Shown piece by piece: positions 56,485-64,000 of a DNA stretch of 64,000 nt (its first letter is position 1; each line of letters starts with the position of its first letter). Both the position numbers and the translations under genes were made by a program. Source of the DNA: Nitrosomonas sp. Is79A3. GTDB taxonomy: Bacteria; Pseudomonadota; Gammaproteobacteria; Burkholderiales; Nitrosomonadaceae. A model generated the notes under the pieces. The model was not told the origin of the DNA, searched no databases, and saw nothing but the letters and a program-made list of their open reading frames with translations. The stretch is taken from the NCBI RefSeq assembly GCF_000219585.1, contig NC_015731.1:2356001-2420000 (forward strand), read 5' to 3'.

Positions 56485-57929
56485 TATAGTTTTTCTCTTA
56501 AGCTAATATCTGTGTTAACTTTTTCATCTTCACTAATTAACCATCCTCCACCCATTGTTTTATAAACTTGTATCAAAGCAACGCATATGTCCCGCCGATT
56601 CTGAACTTGCGTTATCTCCGCATTGTATAAATTCTGTTCAGTATTGAGAACGTCGATATAGCTTGAATAACCGCCATCAAATCGACGCAACTCGAGGTGG
56701 TGAATCCCCTGAAGAATTTCTAACTGGCGCGCTTGAATATCAAATTGCTCTTTGAGTTTCTGATTGGAAATCAACGCATCTTCAACTTCCTGAAATACAG
56801 TTTGTATTGTGCGTAAGTATTTACTTAATGTTTGCTGCTGCACAGCTTCATTCTGACGTACTTGACCAGCAATCCGGCCAGCTGTAAATATTGGAAATAA
56901 AGTGGTAGCCCCGAAAGTATAATAATTAGATTTGTGCAGCAATAACGTACTGAGCTCCGTGCTGGCATAGCCAAACAAATTCGTTAAAGAAATAGTTGGG
57001 AAATACTGGGCTTTTGCAACACCGATGCGCGCATTGGCAGCAATCAGGTCTTGCTCGGCCTGGCGAACATCAGGGCGGCGCGCTAGAATTTCGGATGGAA
57101 TACCTTGCGGCACAGCAGGTATAGTTAACGTTTCTAATGTATTTCTTCGGCTTATTGGACCAGGATTCTGCCCCAGTAACACCGACAAGGCATTTTCCAA
57201 ATGTGCTATTTGTCTTTCTTTAATTGGAATATTTGATTTAGCTTTTTCATAAATCAAATATATTTGATCTAGCTCATATTTTGAAATTGCTCCATTAGAA
57301 AATTTAAGCTCATTTAATTGGACTATTTTTTCCCGGTTCTTTAATAACTCCTTCGTAATCTCAAGATCTCTGTCGAGACTTAAGAGCTGCATATATGCTG
57401 AAGCCACATCTGCAACAAGCTTCAGCATAACCGCTTGGTAATTCTCCTTATCCGATAAAACTTCAGCCGTTGCAGCTTCCCTAGAGCGACGTATACGTCC
57501 CCATAAATCCAGCTCCCAATTAACAACCGCGCCAAATTCATAAGTCTCTCTCAAGCTAGCACGGTCGTGGGGCGGTGCGAACTGACGATTCTCACTTAAC
57601 TTATTCCCTGTTAATGAACTTCCAATTCCCAATTGTGGAAATAGCGCTGACTCAACGATTTGTAATCTCGCATTAAATTCTTCTACTCGAAGCGCTGCTA
57701 TCCGTAATTCTTTATTTTCCCGCAATGCAATCTGGATTAATTCATTCAGTGTTGCATCATTAAACTGCTCCCACCACGTCGTATTGACAGTTTCAACATC
57801 ATTATTCGTGTCTACACGCCATTTCAATGGCAAATCCACCTCTGGGCGCTTATAGTCTGGACCAACCATACAACCAGTTAAGAAACCAAACATCAGAAAT
57901 ACTGTTATATAGCGAAAATATACTTTCAT
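56484..57929 (-). CDS. NodT-family outer-membrane factor lipoprotein (TolC-like)
   Basis: A 481-residue outer-membrane efflux protein. The signal peptide ends with the lipobox LTGC (Cys20), followed by MVGPDYKRPEV, typical of NodT-type factors. OEP repeats are visible: WWEQFNDATLNELI, WELDLWGRIRRSREA, LARRPDVRQAEQDL and VFQEVEDALISNQKLKEQ. It forms the trimeric channel that docks onto HlyD adaptors. Its stop overlaps the start of the M50/HlyD gene, so the pair is co-translated. A TATAAT lies 26 nt upstream of its start. Confidence 0.93.
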   Translation of the reverse strand: MKVYFRYITVFLMFGFLTGCMVGPDYKRPEVDLPLKWRVDTNNDVETVNTTWWEQFNDATLNELIQIALRENKELRIAALRVEEFNARLQIVESALFPQLGIGSSLTGNKLSENRQFAPPHDRASLRETYEFGAVVNWELDLWGRIRRSREAATAEVLSDKENYQAVMLKLVADVASAYMQLLSLDRDLEITKELLKNREKIVQLNELKFSNGAISKYELDQIYLIYEKAKSNIPIKERQIAHLENALSVLLGQNPGPISRRNTLETLTIPAVPQGIPSEILARRPDVRQAEQDLIAANARIGVAKAQYFPTISLTNLFGYASTELSTLLLHKSNYYTFGATTLFPIFTAGRIAGQVRQNEAVQQQTLSKYLRTIQTVFQEVEDALISNQKLKEQFDIQARQLEILQGIHHLELRRFDGGYSSYIDVLNTEQNLYNAEITQVQNRRDICVALIQVYKTMGGGWLISEDEKVNTDISLREKL

Positions 57930-57954
57930 GTCAGAATCTTATAGATAATCCCAA

Positions 57955-57960
57955 ATTATA
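57955..57960 (-). promoter_or_regulatory. Putative -10 box for the outer-membrane-factor operon
   Basis: The minus strand reads TATAAT at 57960-57955, 26 nt before the start at 57929, leaving a leader of about 20 nt. The -35 region is weak (TACAGC-like at about 17 nt upstream). Confidence 0.4.
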
Positions 57961-58350
57961 GTTTTACGCTTTACCATGCTGTATTGAACAACGATGCTGT
58001 CCGGATGCAATTGCTACACTAAAAGGTTTTCGTGCAGTAGTCATGACTCTGTAAAACATTACGACAACAAAGCATTATTGTTTTAATGCAGCTCATTTGA
58101 ACTCCCGTTACAAACCACTATAATCTTGTATGTTGTAATAATATTCATCATACATTCGTTTATTTCTTTGTAAATCTTTGGGGCGGACAGTGTATATCTT
58201 TTTAAGCAGTTGAGACATGAATAGTCCCTCTCAGCAAAATCTCTGCATCCGTTGACCGTGTTCCTGCACACCGATCTTAGGCTAATCTTATCTGTTAACA
58301 ACTTGTAATATGTCAAACTCGTGATCTGGTAGTTGAAAAAATTCCAGCGT

Positions 58351-58371
58351 GCCTAATAAATATTATTAGGC
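58351..58371 (-). terminator. Perfect 9-bp hairpin after the beta-propeller gene
   Basis: GCCTAATAA (58351-58359) is the exact complement of TTATTAGGC (58363-58371) around a 3-nt loop. In the minus direction it lies 22 nt after the 58394 stop, and a run of six T follows about 10 nt beyond the stem. It probably separates this gene from the exporter operon. Confidence 0.6.
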
Positions 58372-58393
58372 AATTCATTATCTGAATCCTACA

Positions 58394-59671
58394 TTATGGA
58401 ACCAAAACAGGACCAAGTCCCGTGTCAACTCGCCATACGCCATCTTGCACTGATGCACTTTTCGCTGTCGCAGGAAAATAGCGATTATAGTAAATATAAG
58501 GTGATTCACTAGTAATAAAGACCTCAGGATCCATACGCACTCGCTTGATTTCTGAGTTGCTGGTAAGAAATCTAATATCCGCAAGCTTAGAGTCAATACT
58601 CGTCAATCCGATCTGAGAAGGCGCCAACATGGAGTAAGGCGACTCGCTTGCACTTAAAACCAAGAAAATGTAGGATTTCCCATTGTGCGTAAATGGTTCC
58701 GGAGACCAGATGTAGGGCATAGCTTTGGGGGCATCAATGGTATTAATGGCGGTCCACTTATAAAGCCCCTCACCATTTGTATCGATCTTTCGATACACGC
58801 GTAGCTTAGTTCGATCGATCATCACAAAGAAGACATATTCATTATTATGTTCAGGCGCCTTCCACATGTATGCTTCTTCCTTACCGCCGTCATCATTTGT
58901 CAATTGTTCAAGAATTTTTGTGTCTGTATGATATAAAAATACTTGCGGAGTAGCATTTCCATTCGTATCTTCTACTTCTGCAGTAAAAATTATAGCACTC
59001 ATTTCTGGCACCCAACGTCGATTACCCCCCACCATCTTTGATGAATCTGGAACTTTCTCTTCCAATGTCAAGTCATCGCTTCCCGACCAATAGAATGTGC
59101 TACCTATGACTCCTTGATAATGAATTCGGGGATTTGTATCATATTTATCAAGACTCCCAATGGGAGAACTTCGCCCGCCACTTGTGCTTAGAAAATCCCC
59201 AACCCAATTTCCACCCGACAGCGCAGCTTTTGCGATATTGGCATTCTTGGAAAGAAGCGGTTGGTCAGGTAAATATTTAGAGTAAACAATTTCTGCACCT
59301 TGATTGCTAAATAACCATTCAGGGCCATTTCCAAAATCCGTGACAAATGCCGCATTGGTATCGACAAGAATTGCACGGCCATTGGGAGGCAGAAAATCTC
59401 CAGTCAGCGGATCTATATTCCCGATCCATAGGTTTCTATTTCTATCGGTAAAAGTAAAACGTGCATTTTCTTGGTCATACTCCGCATCAATGATTTCATC
59501 AGCCGTCACTTGAATTTCTGAAGCCCCATAAGTTTCTTCATCTTTAGCAGTAGCCTCTTGCAGAGTTAGTGCGTTAAGACCAAACATCAATAAAGAAAAA
59601 AAAACGATAGCGTTCTTGAGCGTATTTCCATCTCGGGATTCAGCACTATAAACCATTAACATATTCCTCAA
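58394..59671 (-). CDS. Exported predicted beta-propeller protein, unknown function
   Basis: A 425-residue exported protein. The N-terminus has a hydrophobic signal (about residues 20-40, ending near EATA), preceded by a polar 18-residue stretch, so a later start is possible. The rest is beta-rich with recurrent blocks such as DAEYDQENARFTFTDRNRNLW, AIIFTAEVEDTNGNATPQVFLYHTD and YVFFVMIDRTKLRVYRK (ends quoted), which resemble TolB/WD40-like propeller blades. There are no cysteines in the visible core. The neighbour is the M50/HlyD/outer-membrane factor operon on the same strand. It might be cargo or an accessory protein. Family not recognised. Confidence 0.7.
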   Translation of the reverse strand: MRNMLMVYSAESRDGNTLKNAIVFFSLLMFGLNALTLQEATAKDEETYGASEIQVTADEIIDAEYDQENARFTFTDRNRNLWIGNIDPLTGDFLPPNGRAILVDTNAAFVTDFGNGPEWLFSNQGAEIVYSKYLPDQPLLSKNANIAKAALSGGNWVGDFLSTSGGRSSPIGSLDKYDTNPRIHYQGVIGSTFYWSGSDDLTLEEKVPDSSKMVGGNRRWVPEMSAIIFTAEVEDTNGNATPQVFLYHTDTKILEQLTNDDGGKEEAYMWKAPEHNNEYVFFVMIDRTKLRVYRKIDTNGEGLYKWTAINTIDAPKAMPYIWSPEPFTHNGKSYIFLVLSASESPYSMLAPSQIGLTSIDSKLADIRFLTSNSEIKRVRMDPEVFITSESPYIYYNRYFPATAKSASVQDGVWRVDTGLGPVLVP

Positions 59672-60037
59672 ATCAAAAGCTGATTGAACTTACTTATTGT
59701 TTGAATCTATTGCTGTTAATGATTATCGATAAACTTACAAAATCCGAATGCTTGAATACAATGGAATTGTCCGCCTTATTCAGAGAAGGGAGCGTGAATC
59801 AGGATCATTACCGACGGCAACAGAAATTTTCGTCATGCCAATAGGTATGAATTGCTGTCGATATGTTCTCTGAATTTGCACTGAATAAATATGCAAGGTA
59901 AGTTATTGATCGTCGCTGCTAAGCGATGCAACTGATCAGTCTGCGGACTTGATTCGGCTAACATTTCTAATTGAACTTGTTCACTCGGCGGAGATGCGAT
60001 TGCTATTCCGTTGATTAGCGAAAAAATTCGAATTCCG
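59672..60037. other. 366-bp intergenic region, no gene called
   Basis: It lies between the beta-propeller gene start and the mnmA stop. A minus-strand frame from inside mnmA runs to 59833 (EQVQLEMLAESSPQTDQLHR...), but it overlaps mnmA in another phase and starts within it, so I do not annotate it. No RNA gene or T-tailed hairpin was seen. Confidence 0.4.
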
Positions 60038-61132
60038 TTACTCGATAATAATCCCACCACCCAAACACACTTTGCTTTCATAAATGACGACAGATTGACC
60101 AGGCGTAATAGCCCATTGATCCTGTGCAAAATCTACTTGGCAATGATCCTGGGTTAAATTTGTAATCGTGCAAGGAGCATCAACCTGACGATAACGGGTT
60201 TTGGCGGCATAAACCCAGTTGCAATGCGGCTGTTTCCCGCTTATCCATGTCAAATCGGCAGCTTTTAGTGATGGCCGAAGCAGATCAGGGTGATTATGGC
60301 CTTGTACCACAACTAATATATTTCTAGACATATCTTTGGCTGACACAAACCACGGCTCATCACTGCCATCACGTGTCCCGCCGATCCCCAATCCTTGCCG
60401 CTGTCCGATGGTGTAGTACATCAGTCCGATATGCTGACCAATCACCTTTCCTTCGGGAGTTTGGATTTCGCCTGACTCATGCGGAAGATAGCGATTGAGA
60501 AATTCCCGGAATGGGCGTTCCCCGATAAAACAGATACCTGTGCTGTCTTTTTTGGAGAAATTAGGTAGTTTTAGTTGTTTGGCTATCTTACGTACTTCGC
60601 GCTTATAAAGATGTCCAATAGGAAACAATGTGCTGGCAAGTTGTGTTTGATTCAAACGGTATAAGAAATAGCTCTGATCTTTAGTGCCGTCTTCACCTTT
60701 TAATAATTGAAACACACCGCCGACTTTGCGCACTTGAGCATAATGGCCTGTGGCAATACAATCCGCATCCAATTTATGTGCATGATCCAGGAAAGCCTTA
60801 AATTTAATTTCGGCATTGCACAGCACATCAGGATTCGGTGTCCGTCCAGCTTGATATTCAGACAGAAAATGCGAAAAAACCCGGTCCTTGTATTCGACCG
60901 AGAAATTCACCACCTCAATCGGAATATCAATCACATCCGCAACGGATACCGCATCCAGAAAATCTTGGCGAGAAGAACAATACTCATCGGTATCATCATC
61001 TTCCCAGTTTTTCATAAACAGACCGACGACATCATAGCCCTGTTGTTTTAGCAAATAGGCTGCCACGGATGAATCAACACCGCCCGACATACCGACAACC
61101 ACACGTTGTTTTTTCATCCTGTCATGACTCAT
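60038..61132 (-). CDS. mnmA: tRNA-specific 2-thiouridylase MnmA
   Basis: A 364-residue enzyme that places sulfur on U34 of Lys, Glu and Gln tRNAs. The PP-loop is GMSGGVDSS (14-22), and the catalytic cysteines are Cys105 (DVLCNAEIK) and Cys201 ([11 protein letters not shown]). The ATG at 61132 overlaps nudJ by 11 nt; an internal ATG at 61117 (MKKQRVVVG) is a possible true start. The nudJ-mnmA order is conserved in gammaproteobacteria as well. Confidence 0.95.
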   Translation of the reverse strand: MSHDRMKKQRVVVGMSGGVDSSVAAYLLKQQGYDVVGLFMKNWEDDDTDEYCSSRQDFLDAVSVADVIDIPIEVVNFSVEYKDRVFSHFLSEYQAGRTPNPDVLCNAEIKFKAFLDHAHKLDADCIATGHYAQVRKVGGVFQLLKGEDGTKDQSYFLYRLNQTQLASTLFPIGHLYKREVRKIAKQLKLPNFSKKDSTGICFIGERPFREFLNRYLPHESGEIQTPEGKVIGQHIGLMYYTIGQRQGLGIGGTRDGSDEPWFVSAKDMSRNILVVVQGHNHPDLLRPSLKAADLTWISGKQPHCNWVYAAKTRYRQVDAPCTITNLTQDHCQVDFAQDQWAITPGQSVVIYESKVCLGGGIIIE

Positions 61133-61577
61133 AGTGTGTCAGTAATTCCAGCGGATACCGCTTGTCGGCGAGATGATCCTGAATACATTGCATCACCAGT
61201 GGACTGCGATGGCGGTGGCACATTTGATTAATTTCATCCACACTGAACCAAGTTGCTTGTAAGATACCGGTATCCAGCCTACGTACCGGGTCATGATGCG
61301 TGACGTGGCCGCCAAAAGCAAAACGAAGATACGTAGTATCCGTATGGTGAGAATGCCATTGATAAATACCCAGTACATATTCAGGCACGAAGGTATACGC
61401 GGTTTCTTCCAGCGTTTCCCGTATAGCACCTTGAATGATGGTTTCTCCTGGATCCAGATGCCCCGCCGGTTGATTTAATAACAAACCGGAACCAGCTTCA
61501 GGCTCTTCCTCCACCAGCAAATATTTGCCATTCTGTTCAATTACAGCCGCAACTGTTACATTGGGTTTCCAAATCAT
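61122..61577 (-). CDS. nudJ: Nudix phosphatase NudJ
   Basis: A 151-residue Nudix hydrolase. It starts [20 protein letters not shown], as in NudJ (HVTVACVV-type), and the Nudix box is [20 protein letters not shown] (about 38-57). The tail [22 protein letters not shown] also fits NudJ, known as a thiamine-pyrophosphate and nucleotide phosphatase in E. coli. The box has Ala where the consensus has Gly at the end. It overlaps mnmA by 11 nt. Confidence 0.92.
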   Translation of the reverse strand: MIWKPNVTVAAVIEQNGKYLLVEEEPEAGSGLLLNQPAGHLDPGETIIQGAIRETLEETAYTFVPEYVLGIYQWHSHHTDTTYLRFAFGGHVTHHDPVRRLDTGILQATWFSVDEINQMCHRHRSPLVMQCIQDHLADKRYPLELLTHYES

Positions 61578-61714
61578 AATCTCTAACGTGAAAAAATTAA
61601 AACACCAACCAGCAAGATATCTCTTTATCCAATGCCAAATCCAACCCTGCTAATTATCGCATTGGTGCTTTGGAATCTGCTGGAATTAATCAAGGCTTCC
61701 CAAAAACCCAAACA

Positions 61715-63517
61715 CTAAGACGGATGACCAGATGAAAATTTCTGCAATAACTTATCAAGCTGCGCAACATCAAAGGGCTTGCTGAGATGCTCATCCATAC
61801 CGGCATCAAAGCATTCCTGCCTAACATGATCAAAGGCATGCGCGGTCAATGCTATAATTGGCGTTGGCACTGCATTTTCCTGCCGTTCAAGGTCACGTAT
61901 TCGCCGAGTGGCTTCAAATCCGTCCATCACTGGCATGTTGCAGTCCATTAGTATCAAATCAAAATGCTGGGATGTGTATGCGTTAATTGCTTCTAGGCCA
62001 TTATTTACCATAGTAACCTCACAATTTAATCGCTCCAGCATCGCCTTACTGACTAGCTGGTTCACTTCATTATCTTCGACAACCAATATATGTGTGCGAT
62101 ATTCAGTTATAGTTTTTGCTTTCATTGTGGACTCTTCACTTTGTTTTGATGTTTCTGCATCAATCATTTCATAGTTCAATGGTATGCGCGCACAGAACTC
62201 GGATCCTTTATCAATTTCGCTGGATACGGCAATTGAGCCACCCATCAGGAATAACAAGTTGCGGGTAATTACGAGTCCTAACCCAGTCCCTCGAATATGT
62301 TGGGTAGATTCACCCACTTGTGAAAATTCTTGAAACAATCGCACTTGATTCTCAGCTGCGATACCGATCCCAGTATCCGCGACTACCAGTTTTAACTCAA
62401 CCCCGCTCTGATCTGGAATTGGAGTACAGCTTATCAATAATTTGACTTCCCCTTCTTGGGTAAACTTAAAAGCATTTCCGAGCAGATTAAATAAAATCTG
62501 TTTGATTCGATCAGGATCACCAATAAGGTTATGGGAAAGATTGCATTCGAAACGTACAATAAAATTTAAAGATGTTTCTTTGGCTTTCGTGCGAAATAAT
62601 GAATCCACTTCATTGATCAATGCACGAAGATCAAATGAACGATTGGCTACTTTGAGTTTATGCGCTTCTATTTTAGCGAAATCAAGAATATCATCGATGA
62701 TTCTTAATAACGTATGTCCAGAATTACGAATTACCTTCAGATAATTTGTCTGTTCCGGGTTAAGAGCAGTTGTTGCTAGAATCTCGGTCATCCCGAGCAC
62801 CCCATTCATTGGCGTCCGGATCTCATGACTCATAGCTGCCAAGAATGCCGACTTGGCTTTGTTAGCATTCTCCGCTTGTAACCGGGCATGTTCTAAATCG
62901 GCTGCTTGTTTTTCCAGCAGAACAGCTTGTTGTCGTGCAACCCAATAATTCTCATGCTGCAGCTTGCCGTTGTGTACAGAAAAAACAAAATAAGCAAGCC
63001 CGATGATCATCAGCATCCAGCTGCTATCACCTGGAATGAATAGAACAAGGCTAAAAAGGCTTGGCAAGTAGATCAAGTGTGCAAAAGCGAGCATCAGCCG
63101 AATGCGCGGTGAAGTGGCCGCTATACCACCTGCTACAAAACCTACCGTGGAAATAACTGCTAAAGTCGTACTACTATCGAGCATACTATTCGATAGAAGA
63201 ACCCACTTCAGGAAAATAGCCCAAGTCAACGCCGTTGTGATATAGATCGCTGAGATCGCGTACTCAATCTGTTTTTCATTTCTGCCGTATAAATTAAGGG
63301 CTCGCTTATATATAAATAAGCGCAATGCCGCCAGAATAACAAACAGACCAACAAAGATAGCAATATAAGGCTGTGCGTACAGCACAGGCGACATCAATAC
63401 GATAGCACTGCAACACAGAACATAAAACAGGCCACCCAAATGCATTCGCCGTGCCATATCTTGATTGGTGCTGATGCGTACCTTCTCAAGATTTGCCACC
63501 TCCGGATCCGACCACAT
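61715..63517 (-). CDS. Membrane hybrid histidine kinase with receiver
   Basis: A 600-residue hybrid kinase. Six membrane helices (about residues 28-185) form a sensor region without a large periplasmic loop. A coil leads to HisKA (His231 in [11 protein letters not shown]), HATPase_c ([35 protein letters not shown]) and a C-terminal receiver with phospho-acceptor Asp525 ([13 protein letters not shown]). No HPt domain follows, so phosphate must pass to a separate HPt protein. AAGGA lies 10 nt before the ATG. The output partner is not in the window. Confidence 0.93.
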   Translation of the reverse strand: MWSDPEVANLEKVRISTNQDMARRMHLGGLFYVLCCSAIVLMSPVLYAQPYIAIFVGLFVILAALRLFIYKRALNLYGRNEKQIEYAISAIYITTALTWAIFLKWVLLSNSMLDSSTTLAVISTVGFVAGGIAATSPRIRLMLAFAHLIYLPSLFSLVLFIPGDSSWMLMIIGLAYFVFSVHNGKLQHENYWVARQQAVLLEKQAADLEHARLQAENANKAKSAFLAAMSHEIRTPMNGVLGMTEILATTALNPEQTNYLKVIRNSGHTLLRIIDDILDFAKIEAHKLKVANRSFDLRALINEVDSLFRTKAKETSLNFIVRFECNLSHNLIGDPDRIKQILFNLLGNAFKFTQEGEVKLLISCTPIPDQSGVELKLVVADTGIGIAAENQVRLFQEFSQVGESTQHIRGTGLGLVITRNLLFLMGGSIAVSSEIDKGSEFCARIPLNYEMIDAETSKQSEESTMKAKTITEYRTHILVVEDNEVNQLVSKAMLERLNCEVTMVNNGLEAINAYTSQHFDLILMDCNMPVMDGFEATRRIRDLERQENAVPTPIIALTAHAFDHVRQECFDAGMDEHLSKPFDVAQLDKLLQKFSSGHPS

Positions 63518-63733
63518 ACATTTACTATCCTTCTAAAATACGCTTTCCCTTAATTGAAAAAATTGAATCAATAAAATTCATTAGTTAATATTATTAAAGA
63601 TTAAGGGAATTTAATACAAATTCATGATATTACATACTTGAAGTCAGGAACATCTGATCTCGCAATCATAAAAAATAAATTGAATTATCTATAGCCGTAC
63701 TTTACTCCGCTAATAAATAAAGTACACAGTCGC

Positions 63734-63762
63734 TAGCCAAAAAGAACTCTAAAAGGTATGAT
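63734..63762 (+). promoter_or_regulatory. Candidate promoter of tRNA-Ser
   Basis: TAGCCA (63734-63739) and TATGAT (63757-63762) are 17 nt apart, about 25 nt before the tRNA. The bases after the -10 box (TCGCCC) form a GC-rich discriminator, which is typical of stringently controlled stable-RNA promoters. Confidence 0.5.
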
Positions 63763-63787
63763 TCGCCCTGCTGTACGTTTAAGGAAT

Positions 63788-63877
63788 GGAGGTGTGGCCG
63801 AGCGGTTTAAGGCAGCAGTCTTGAAAACTGCCGTAGGGGTGACTCTACCGTGAGTTCGAATCTCACCGCCTCCGCCA
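63788..63877 (+). tRNA. tRNA-Ser (anticodon UGA)
   Basis: A 90-nt gene with a long variable arm, as for serine tRNAs. The acceptor GGAGGTG (63788-63794) pairs with CGCCTCC (63867-63873) using one G-T wobble, followed by discriminator G and an encoded CCA (63875-63877). The anticodon stem GCAGT/ACTGC frames the loop CTTGAAA with anticodon TGA at 63822-63824. The TTCGAAT T-loop is present. Codons read are UCA and, by wobble, other UCN. Confidence 0.97.
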
Positions 63878-64000
63878 AGGATCTAGTATTCATGCGGTTT
63901 ATAATCATATGGCAGTTAAATCACCATCAATTATCCCATCAAATAAATTTCGATTCAATCGACAAAATTTGATCATTTAGTTTTGATCTCAAAACCCTTC

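Larger units (their letters stand above)
57930..58393. other. 464-bp intergenic region between the two export-locus units
   Basis: It holds a terminator hairpin for the 58394 gene, the promoter for the outer-membrane-factor gene and a TTG-started minus-strand frame (58083-58316, 77 codons) rich in cysteine. That frame has no clear ribosome site or hydrophobic segment. I do not call it a gene, but list it in the findings as a possible small product. Confidence 0.45.

Noticed and set aside
59833..60129. 98-codon minus-strand frame overlapping the end of mnmA
   Set aside because: It begins inside mnmA in another phase and has no signal or motif. The part beyond mnmA may be chance.

Overview
The window looks like chromosome of a betaproteobacterial ammonia oxidiser of the Nitrosomonas type. 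The evidence is moderate GC, dusB-fis-purH-purD order, ybeD-lipB-lipA and nudJ-mnmA pairs, a dat gene beside a DD-carboxypeptidase, and a small class I cytochrome c that closely resembles Nitrosomonas cytochrome c-552. The genus is inferred from recognised protein families; no search was run. No rRNA operon, CRISPR array or prophage is visible.

Layout. 1-1646: the 5' part of comEC (minus strand), cut by the window edge. 1757-6500: a tightly packed signalling operon made of a CheB-CheR-PAS fusion, a PAS/HisKA_3 histidine kinase and a NarL-type response regulator, followed directly by a 140-bp MITE-like element. 6784-9427: class I fructose-bisphosphate aldolase, then a Sel1-repeat lipoprotein and an ankyrin-repeat exported protein. 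9766-15247: ubiH, dusB, fis, purH, purD. 15271-26721: flagellar rod, ring and hook genes, flgBCDEFGHIJKL on the minus strand with flgA divergent. 26864-28071: an orphan acyl carrier protein, a Mth938-domain protein and a small secreted protein.

28784-31687: a PBP7-type endopeptidase, an M32 carboxypeptidase and hemJ. 31757-37001: a RelE/Xre toxin-antitoxin pair, an unknown membrane-anchored protein and the ligA-hpt-thioinosine phosphorylase-def operon. 37124-42566: a DUF2914 protein, a Nudix hydrolase, a D-Ala-D-Ala carboxypeptidase, a D-amino-acid aminotransferase, ybeD, lipB and lipA. 42862-47959: small exported proteins, an OsmC-type protein, cytochrome c-552, ilvD and lgt. 48013-49757: a complete IS5-like insertion sequence with terminal inverted repeats and a 6-bp target duplication, placed between a small exported-protein gene and its terminator. 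50024-53535: phoR, phoB, a DUF971 gene and ubiE.

54061-59671 is the most unusual region. It holds a large protein joining a PqqD-like domain, a degenerate M50 (site-2-protease-like) membrane domain and a HlyD adaptor. That gene is translationally coupled to a NodT/TolC-type outer-membrane factor and neighbours a secreted predicted beta-propeller protein. No ABC ATPase or RND pump lies nearby, so it may be an export or envelope system of unclear energy source and substrate. 60038-63877: mnmA, nudJ, a membrane hybrid histidine kinase and tRNA-Ser(UGA).

Functional links. The flagellar block builds the basal body, hook and hook-filament junction. phoBR gives phosphate-starvation control. lipB and lipA make and insert lipoate. 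The DD-carboxypeptidase and the D-amino-acid aminotransferase could handle released D-alanine. fis lies in a purine-biosynthesis operon, which could tie a growth-phase nucleoid protein to nucleotide supply.
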